From Beijerinckiaceae bacterium RH AL1 (GTDB lineage Bacteria; Pseudomonadota; Alphaproteobacteria; Rhizobiales; Beijerinckiaceae), in NCBI GenBank assembly GCA_901457705.2, contig LR590083.2, forward strand, positions 496,001-560,000: a stretch of 64,000 nucleotides of DNA. The letters run 5' to 3'. The notes beneath the pieces are model-generated. The model did not search any database, was not told the origin of the DNA, and saw only the letters and a program-made list of their open reading frames with translations. A program made the translations under genes and the position numbers. Each line of letters starts with the position of its first letter. The first letter of the stretch is position 1. Below are positions 58,422-64,000 of this stretch, one piece after another.

Positions 58422-59411
58422 ATGCTGGCACGCACGGCAGACGCGATCTACTGGGTCTCGCGCTACATGGAGCGTGCGGACTTCCTCGCCCGCATTATCC
58501 AGGCGACGCAGCGGCTCGCCGGCCTGCCGACCACCTACGTCAACATCGGCCCCGCGGGCAGCCGCGGGCAGGGCACGGAATGGGACTCGACGCTCGAGGC
58601 GTCGGGCGCCGCCGAGGGCTTCCACAAGACCGGCGCCGTCGTGAACGAGAAGAACGTCGTCGAGTATCTCGCCTTCTCGACGGAGAACCCGTCGTCGATC
58701 CGCAACTGCATCGCCGCCGCCCGCGCCAACGCCCGCGCGATCCGCGTCGCGCTGACGACCGAGATGTGGGAGGCGATCAACGGCGCCTGGTTCGAGCTCA
58801 TACGGTTCGAGCAGCTGTTTGCCCGCGACGCCTCGCTCACCCGCGAGGAGCTGACGCGCTTCCTCGACTTCGTGAACAAGGCCTCGCTCGACTTCGACGG
58901 CTGCGCCTATCGCACGATGCTGCGCAACGACGCCTACTGGTTCTCGCGCATCGGCGTCTATCTCGAGCGCGCCGACAACACGGCCCGCATCCTCGACGTG
59001 AAGTACAACGTGCTGCTGCCGGAGACCGAGGTGGTCGGCGGCTCGCTCGACTATTTCCAGTGGACGGCGATCCTGCGCGCCGTCTCGGCGCTGACGGCCT
59101 ACCACTGGGTCTACCGCCAGAGCATCAAGCCGTGGCTCGTCGCCGATCTCCTGATCCTCAAGCCCGACATGCCGCGCTCGCTGATCGCCTGCTACGACAA
59201 CCTCGTGTTCTTCCTCGACCACATCGGCCGCGCCTACGGCCGCCAGGGCCAGGCGCAGCGGCAGGCGCGCGACATCTACGAGCGGCTGCAGAAATCGACG
59301 ACGCGCGAGATCTTCCAGTCCGGCCTGCATGAGTTCATCACCGGCTTCGTCGAGGAGAACCACAAGCTCGGCGAGACGATCGGCGTGCAGTATCTGGCGC
59401 TGCTGGCGTAG
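58422..59411 (+). CDS. Alpha-E domain protein (DUF403)
   Basis: The 329-residue helical protein starts MLARTADAIYWVSRYMERADFLARI and has the alpha-E repeats, including MLRNDAYWFSRIGVYLERADNTARILDVKYNVLLPE. Alpha-E proteins occur next to circularly permuted ATP-grasp enzymes, usually with a transglutaminase-like and a proteasome-like protease gene; neither of those is here. It begins nine bases after the ATP-grasp stop and is clearly in the same operon. Confidence 0.9.
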   Translation: MLARTADAIYWVSRYMERADFLARIIQATQRLAGLPTTYVNIGPAGSRGQGTEWDSTLEASGAAEGFHKTGAVVNEKNVVEYLAFSTENPSSIRNCIAAARANARAIRVALTTEMWEAINGAWFELIRFEQLFARDASLTREELTRFLDFVNKASLDFDGCAYRTMLRNDAYWFSRIGVYLERADNTARILDVKYNVLLPETEVVGGSLDYFQWTAILRAVSALTAYHWVYRQSIKPWLVADLLILKPDMPRSLIACYDNLVFFLDHIGRAYGRQGQAQRQARDIYERLQKSTTREIFQSGLHEFITGFVEENHKLGETIGVQYLALLA

Positions 59412-59430
59412 CCGCTCGCGACGACGGAAG

Positions 59431-60735
<1,305 letters not shown>

Positions 60736-60903
60736 CGAAGACAGAACGATCTGCAGGAGGGAGGCCCTCCCTGACGTACCGCCGTGGCGGGATCAGGGCA
60801 GGGGAGGCGGCTGATCGTCTAGGCGCCTTCGGCCGCGAGGGCCAGCCGGAACCAACCCGCCGACTCGCGGGTTCTTCTGATGCTTTACTGAGGGGTAAGC
60901 ACC

Positions 60904-61485
60904 ATGCACTCGTTCAGGCTCGCGGCCGTCGCCATCATCGGCACGCTCGCCGTCTCCTGCCTTTCGGCCTCGACCGCCTTCGCGGCGTCGCCGATGTCGA
61001 ACGCCTTCGTCGCCAACGTGAAGGCCAACCTCGATTTCCTCGCGAAGTCGAGCGACATGGCCCGCACCCGCGCCGCGACGCCGGCGGCCCGCGCCTTCGC
61101 CGCGGACCAAGCGAGCGATGCCGCGCGCTCCGATGTCGCGCTGAACAGCGCCCTGCCGAGCGACGGCACGACGAAGCTCGCCTCCGCCGACACCGACGTG
61201 CTGATGACCGGCCGCTCCGTCGCGATCGACGTGCCGACGGACGGCATTGCCCGGGCCGCCAACGGCCGCACGCCGATGGGCGACAAAGACCTCGCCGCGC
61301 TGGCCAAGCTCTCCGGCAAGAAGTTCGACGACGCCCTGTGGCTGAAGCAGCTCGACGCGCTGAGCCAGCTGCGGGCCGACTATCAGGCCTATGCCGACGA
61401 CGGCGACGACCCGGCGCTCGGGGCGCTCGCCGAGCGCGAGCTGCCGAAGGTCGAGGCCCGCCTGAAGGCACTGACCAAGATCTGA
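60904..61485 (+). CDS. DUF4142 protein, exported
   Basis: The 193-residue protein has a signal peptide (SFRLAAVAIIGTLAVSCLSASTAFAA) followed by helices typical of DUF4142 (FVANVKANLDFLAKSSDMARTRAATPAARAFAADQASD..DALWLKQLDALSQLRADYQAYADDGDD..LAERELPKVEARLKAL). It is more diverged than the family member at 15240. A periplasmic ferritin-like bundle of unknown role is expected. The next gene is also exported. Confidence 0.75.
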   Translation: MHSFRLAAVAIIGTLAVSCLSASTAFAASPMSNAFVANVKANLDFLAKSSDMARTRAATPAARAFAADQASDAARSDVALNSALPSDGTTKLASADTDVLMTGRSVAIDVPTDGIARAANGRTPMGDKDLAALAKLSGKKFDDALWLKQLDALSQLRADYQAYADDGDDPALGALAERELPKVEARLKALTKI

Positions 61486-61566
61486 TCGCCCGAAACGTCG
61501 CAAATCCCGGGGTCGCGTTTCGCTGAAGCGCGGCCCTTTTCGCGTCTCCACAACCGGCGAGGACCC

Positions 61567-62226
61567 ATGCTCCTTCAATATTCCACGGCTCTTCTGACGA
61601 CGACCTTCCTGGCCGCCGGCCTCGGGGCGGCGTTGGCCCAGGCTCCGGTGAAGCCGGCCTCGCCGACCGCCGCGGCCCCGACGACGACCACCCCGGCGCT
61701 GGTCGTGGAGCCGCGCGACGTCGTCGCCGCGATCTACAAGAGCGCGGTCGCGACCGTGCGCAAGAAGGGCGAGAGCCCGATCGAGGACCCGGCGATCCGC
61801 GCCAAGTATTTTTCGAAGAGCTTCGATGTCGCGCTGACCGCGGCCGAGACGCGGGCGGCGCACGACGGGAAGCCGCCGTTCGACTTCGACCCGATCTCCG
61901 CCGCGCAGGATGCCGAGCTGCAGAAGGTGACGATCAAGACCGGCGTGCTGGAGCCCGGCAAGGCGTCGGTCTCGGCGAGCTTCCTCAATCACGGGCAGTC
62001 GACGGTCGTGAGCTACGATTTCGTGAAGGAAGACGGGGCCTGGAAGGTCGACGACATCAAGGGTACGACCGAGAAGGAGGCGTGGTCGGTGCGCAAGATC
62101 CTGCGCAACCCGGCCCGCGAGCCGAAGGCGCTGCCCGGCATGAAGGACGCGTCCAAGGCACCCGACGCCGACGTGAAGGTCACGCCGCCGAAGCGCCCCG
62201 ACGAGAAGGCCTTGCAGACGCACTGA
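61567..62226 (+). CDS. Exported hypothetical protein (DUF3828-like)
   Basis: The 219-residue protein has a signal peptide ending near ALAQAP and a Pro/Thr-rich linker. The mature domain has alternating helix and sheet: VVAAIYKSAVATVRKKGESPIEDPAIRAKYFSKSFDVAL, DFDPISAAQDAELQKVTIKTG and VSYDFVKEDGAWKVDDIKG. This is the pattern of DUF3828/NTF2-like exported proteins. The C-terminal 45 residues are Pro/Lys-rich. Its stop overlaps the amidotransferase start (TGATG). Confidence 0.65.
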   Translation: MLLQYSTALLTTTFLAAGLGAALAQAPVKPASPTAAAPTTTTPALVVEPRDVVAAIYKSAVATVRKKGESPIEDPAIRAKYFSKSFDVALTAAETRAAHDGKPPFDFDPISAAQDAELQKVTIKTGVLEPGKASVSASFLNHGQSTVVSYDFVKEDGAWKVDDIKGTTEKEAWSVRKILRNPAREPKALPGMKDASKAPDADVKVTPPKRPDEKALQTH

Positions 62227-62915
62227 TGCGCATCGCGATCCTGGAGACCGGCACGCCGACGGGCACGATGGCCGCGGAGTTCGGCACCTACCCCGACATG
62301 ACGCACCGGCTGCTCGGCGACGCGCATGAGTTCGAGACGATCCCGGTGTGGGACGGCGCGGCGCTGCCGGCGCCGCAGGCCTACGACGCCTACGCCATCA
62401 CCGGCTCGTCCGCCGGCGCCTACGATCCGCTGCCGTGGATCGCCCCGCTCGAGGAATTTTTGCGGGCGGCGCAGGGGCGGGCCAAGGTCGTCGGCATCTG
62501 CTTCGGGCACCAGATCCTGGCGCAGGCGCTCGGCGGGACGGTGGCCAAGGCACCGCAGGGCTGGGGGCTCGGCCTGCATCGCTACGCGATCGACGGCACC
62601 GCCGACTGGCTGGACGGGCCGGCGACCGTCTCGGGCACGGCCTCGCACCAGGACCAGGTCGTCGTGCCGCCGCCGGGCAGCCGGACGCTGGCGTCGAGCG
62701 CCTTCACCCCGCATGCCGTTCTCGCCTACGGCGCCGACGCGATCTCCTTCCAGTTCCACCCCGAGTTCGAGCCGGCGTTTTCGCGGGCGCTGTTCACGCG
62801 GCGGCGCATCCCCGGCGTCGCGCAGGCGGAGGTGGATGCGGCCGTCGCCTCGCTCGACGCGCCGCACGACAATGTCCGCGTCGGCGGCTGGATCGACCGC
62901 TTCCTGCGCGGCTGA
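62226..62915 (+). CDS. Class I glutamine amidotransferase-like protein
   Basis: The 229-residue protein starts MRIAILETGTPTGTMAAEFG. The nucleophile elbow is GICFGHQILAQALGG (Cys92) and the catalytic His-Glu pair is in QFHPEFE, so the triad is complete. The family resembles GMP-synthase-like GATase domains used as free-standing hydrolases of gamma-glutamyl compounds or as ammonia donors; no synthetase partner is adjacent. The start shares one base with the preceding stop. Confidence 0.88.
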   Translation: MRIAILETGTPTGTMAAEFGTYPDMTHRLLGDAHEFETIPVWDGAALPAPQAYDAYAITGSSAGAYDPLPWIAPLEEFLRAAQGRAKVVGICFGHQILAQALGGTVAKAPQGWGLGLHRYAIDGTADWLDGPATVSGTASHQDQVVVPPPGSRTLASSAFTPHAVLAYGADAISFQFHPEFEPAFSRALFTRRRIPGVAQAEVDAAVASLDAPHDNVRVGGWIDRFLRG

Positions 62916-62923
62916 ACCGCGGG

Positions 62924-63613
62924 TCAGGAGCGGAAGAGGCGCGAGTACTGCGTCTCGTGGCGCATCGAGGCGATGTCGGCGCGCAGCGCGCAGGTGCCGA
63001 GATCGTCGAGGCCGGCGTGCTCCGTGGCCGCGGCGAGCGCCTCGAGCCGCGGGGCGACGCGCGCGATGATGGCCTGCGCCTCGCTCTGGCCGATGGGTCC
63101 CAGCCGCAGCGCCGCCGAGACGAGGTTCGTGATGGCGGCGAGCGCGAAGGCGGCGAGCGTCGGCCGCAGCGCGATCGCGTGAGCCGCGGCCGCGACGCCG
63201 ACCGCGACGGGATAGGCGATATCCTCTTCGCCGAGCGCCGTGGCGAGGGCGTCGAGGGGCGCGGACAGCCAGGCGGCGGCGACGGCGCGCAGGAAGGCCG
63301 AGCCCTGCGTCGCGGTCTCGAGCCGTCGCTCGTGCGATGGGGCAAGGGCAAGCGCCAGCTCGTTGACGGCCAGCGCCGCCTGCGGGTCGGCGGCCCGCCA
63401 CGCGGCAGCGAGGAGCACCGCGTCGGCCCGGATCGGCCCGTGCGCGACGAGATCGACGAGCCAGGCTTCGAGCGTCGCCGCATCGTGCACCGCCCCATCC
63501 TCGACCGCCCATTCCAGCCCTTGCGAATAGGCGAACGCGCCGACCGGGAAGGACGGCGACAGCCAGATCAGGAGCTGCAGGCTGGATGCCTGGTCAGTCG
63601 CGCTCGACGTCAT
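62924..63613 (-). CDS. ureF: Urease accessory protein UreF
   Basis: The 229-residue, all-helical protein starts at 63613, overlapping the ureE stop as ATGA. The UreF features are [29 protein letters not shown] at the start, then [12 protein letters not shown] and a C-terminal tail ending [13 protein letters not shown]. UreF works with UreD and UreG to deliver nickel to apo-urease. The usual next gene, ureG, is not found downstream; instead a convergent amidotransferase gene ends nine bases away. Confidence 0.94.
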   Translation of the reverse strand: MTSSATDQASSLQLLIWLSPSFPVGAFAYSQGLEWAVEDGAVHDAATLEAWLVDLVAHGPIRADAVLLAAAWRAADPQAALAVNELALALAPSHERRLETATQGSAFLRAVAAAWLSAPLDALATALGEEDIAYPVAVGVAAAAHAIALRPTLAAFALAAITNLVSAALRLGPIGQSEAQAIIARVAPRLEALAAATEHAGLDDLGTCALRADIASMRHETQYSRLFRS

Positions 63614-64000
63614 GGGGACCCGTGATGATGCCCATGGTGGTCGTGTGTGTGCCCATGGCCGTGGCCGCCCTCGCTATAGGCGCCGCCCTCCGGATCGAAG
63701 GGCGCCTCGATCTCGACGAGCTTGCCGCCGAGGCCGAGGATCATCGCCTCGATGACGTGATCGCGCCGCAGCCGCAGGCGCTTGCCGGCGAGCTGCACCG
63801 GCAGGTGCCGGTTGCCGAGGTGCCAGGCGATGCGCACCATCGCGGCAGGATCGGAGGCCGAGACCTCGACCAGCGGCTCAGGCGCGGCCACCACCTCGAC
63901 GAGAGCGCCGTCGTCGAGCACCAGCGCGTCGCCGCCGCGCAGGGCCGTCGCCTCGGCGAGATCGAGCAGGAACGACAGGCCGCGCACGCCCTGCATGGCG
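63610..64000 (-). CDS. ureE: Urease accessory protein UreE, C-terminal part
   Basis: The frame is open to the window edge, so the N-terminus (an estimated 30-40 residues) lies beyond it. Visible parts are [25 protein letters not shown], the metal-site region [21 protein letters not shown] with its conserved His, and a nickel-binding His-rich tail ([16 protein letters not shown]). UreE is the nickel metallochaperone for urease assembly. It is coupled to ureF by an ATGA overlap. Confidence 0.93.
   Translation of the reverse strand, partial: AMQGVRGLSFLLDLAEATALRGGDALVLDDGALVEVVAAPEPLVEVSASDPAAMVRIAWHLGNRHLPVQLAGKRLRLRRDHVIEAMILGLGGKLVEIEAPFDPEGGAYSEGGHGHGHTHDHHGHHHGSP

Overview
The window is GC-rich chromosomal DNA with dense gene packing and many 4-base ATGA or GTGA overlaps. 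The gene set points to an alphaproteobacterium, most likely of the Hyphomicrobiales (Rhizobiales): a class II AroA next to cmk, an FYDLN-acid protein, ThyX, groESL with a CIRCE operator, dnaG followed by rpoD, a Tim44-like protein, and YqeY beside an MRRPVKPF-type rhizobial protein. No genus can be assigned from the sequence alone.

Layout. 1-1586: a succinyl-CoA:3-ketoacid CoA-transferase operon with a cupin gene between its two subunits. 1589-7689: a secreted yellow/royal-jelly-like protein, a KirBac potassium channel, cmk-aroA, an FYDLN protein and thyX. 7777-12668: an ABC exporter, ihfA and the groESL operon with its promoter and CIRCE site. 12741-18154: a YdeP-like molybdopterin oxidoreductase, a DUF4142 protein, and a folate cluster (folP-folK plus a fused MfnB-like/FolB gene). 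18253-29285: housekeeping genes including panB, dnaG and rpoD, then an RHH protein, an MFS exporter and a CsaA-like protein.

29406-44144 is the accessory part. It starts beside a tRNA-Arg(TCG) and carries VgrG, a DUF2169 adaptor, a PAAR-like/DUF4150 effector with a C-terminal toxin domain, immunity-like genes, a second DUF4150 tip protein with a beta-propeller-like partner, an ankyrin-repeat gene, and three copies of a TPR-like module. Several cassettes are decayed, including a remnant of the toxin C-terminus joined to a broken immunity gene. No structural type VI secretion genes lie in the window, so this is a satellite effector island that would depend on a T6SS encoded elsewhere. Its TPR pairs and propeller proteins have no function I can name and are the best candidates for something undescribed.

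44162-64000: a tautomerase; an indolepyruvate ferredoxin oxidoreductase gene translationally coupled to two TonB-like genes; a ceramide-glucosyltransferase-like enzyme, a YghU glutathione transferase and a fatty-acid hydroxylase; arginase; a TolC-family protein; an ATP-grasp/alpha-E pair; a membrane glycosyltransferase; a second DUF4142 protein; a glutamine amidotransferase; and ureF with a partial ureE.

At least five genes are split by apparent single-base indels (about 20650, 37205, 39630, 44855 and 57058), as well as the decayed remnant at 42000-42392. Some of these may be sequencing errors, since three hit genes that are normally conserved.
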